Origin: Smithellaceae bacterium | Lineage (GTDB): Bacteria > Desulfobacterota > Syntrophia > Syntrophales > Smithellaceae | Reading direction: 5' to 3' | NCBI GenBank assembly: GCA_028701435.1 | Contig: JAQVQT010000015.1 | Coordinates: forward strand, 1-18,624 | Length of the DNA stretch: 18,624 nucleotides | Translations under genes and position numbers: made by a program | Shown here: positions 18,411 through 18,624 of the stretch, piece by piece | Numbering within the stretch: position 1 is the stretch's first letter | Layout: every line of letters begins with the position of its first letter | The notes under the pieces: model-generated | Database searches by the model: none | The model's input: the letters and a program-made list of their open reading frames with translations, nothing else | Told to the model about the DNA's origin: nothing

Positions 18411-18624
18411 CGCCGATAAACTCCGTGTTGTCCGGTATCGGTTTGAAATCTTCCTGCGTCCCGTTTAAAAATTCAGGATGGGCGTAAACGACCTTTCCCT
18501 CCGCAATTTCCCGAAGCGCAAGAACAATCTCGCGGTTCTTGCTTTCCATCAGGGGCTTGGACCCTTTCAGCAGCTGTCGCGCGCGCTTGGACGCCAGCGA
18601 CACCAGGCCAAACCGGGTTTTCGC
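18391..18624 (-). CDS. rpoZ: RNA polymerase omega subunit (5' end beyond window)
   Basis: Omega binds the beta' C-terminus and helps RNA polymerase assembly and, in proteobacteria, ppGpp response. 77 codons are present; the first codons lie beyond the window edge. The visible part begins AKTRFGLVSLASKRARQLLK, matching the family's NRF-LV-LA-KRA-QL pattern, and includes ALREIAEGKV, the conserved EIAEGK motif. A GTG at 18603 lies in frame but inside the conserved region, so it is not the true start. The C-terminus is short and acidic (FIGDEEYLE) and overlaps the start of pyrF by 20 nt. It is unusual for pyrF to follow directly. Confidence 0.93.
   Translation of the reverse strand, partial: AKTRFGLVSLASKRARQLLKGSKPLMESKNREIVLALREIAEGKVVYAHPEFLNGTQEDFKPIPDNTEFIGDEEYLE

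Overview
The window is a stretch of bacterial housekeeping chromosome in which every protein gene reads on the minus strand. The only plus-strand gene I can support is one proline tRNA. Dense coding, Shine-Dalgarno (SD) sites, encoded tRNA CCA ends, an SI3-type insertion starting in the RpoC trigger loop, a PilC protein, and the gene order tRNAs-rpmG-tRNA-Trp-secE-nusG-rplKAJL-rpoBC suggest a Gram-negative of the former Deltaproteobacteria (Desulfobacterota, perhaps Syntrophales-like). That assignment is an inference from layout and protein character, not from a search.

Reading in the direction of transcription (high to low coordinates), the window opens with the 3' part of rpoZ (omega). pyrF overlaps it by 20 nt, followed by rlmB. 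A good sigma70-type promoter then precedes a lone pilC. pilC runs head-on into tRNA-Pro(CGG) on the plus strand, with 6 nt between them. Next come a DUF1178 zinc-ribbon protein and a compact trio: a fused cysteine synthase/cysteinyl-tRNA synthetase, a MEMO-family protein and an AMMECR1-family protein, spaced 10 and 15 nt apart.

A second strong promoter at about 11,045-11,073 starts the translation/transcription block: tRNA-Thr(UGU), tRNA-Tyr, tRNA-Gly, tRNA-Thr(GGU), rpmG (L33), tRNA-Trp, secE, nusG, rplK (L11), rplA (L1), an L10 leader RNA, rplJ (L10), rplL (L7/L12), rpoB and a truncated rpoC. The tuf gene (EF-Tu) that many proteobacteria carry between tRNA-Thr(GGU) and this block is missing; only 13 nt separate the tRNA from rpmG.

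The most unusual item is the 773-residue fusion of a CysM-like O-acetylserine sulfhydrylase to a full-length cysteinyl-tRNA synthetase. Its zinc-site motif is altered: the usual HHENE reads HCENL. The fusion is probably co-transcribed with MEMO and AMMECR1, whose usual radical SAM partner is not in the window. The rest is orthodox housekeeping content.
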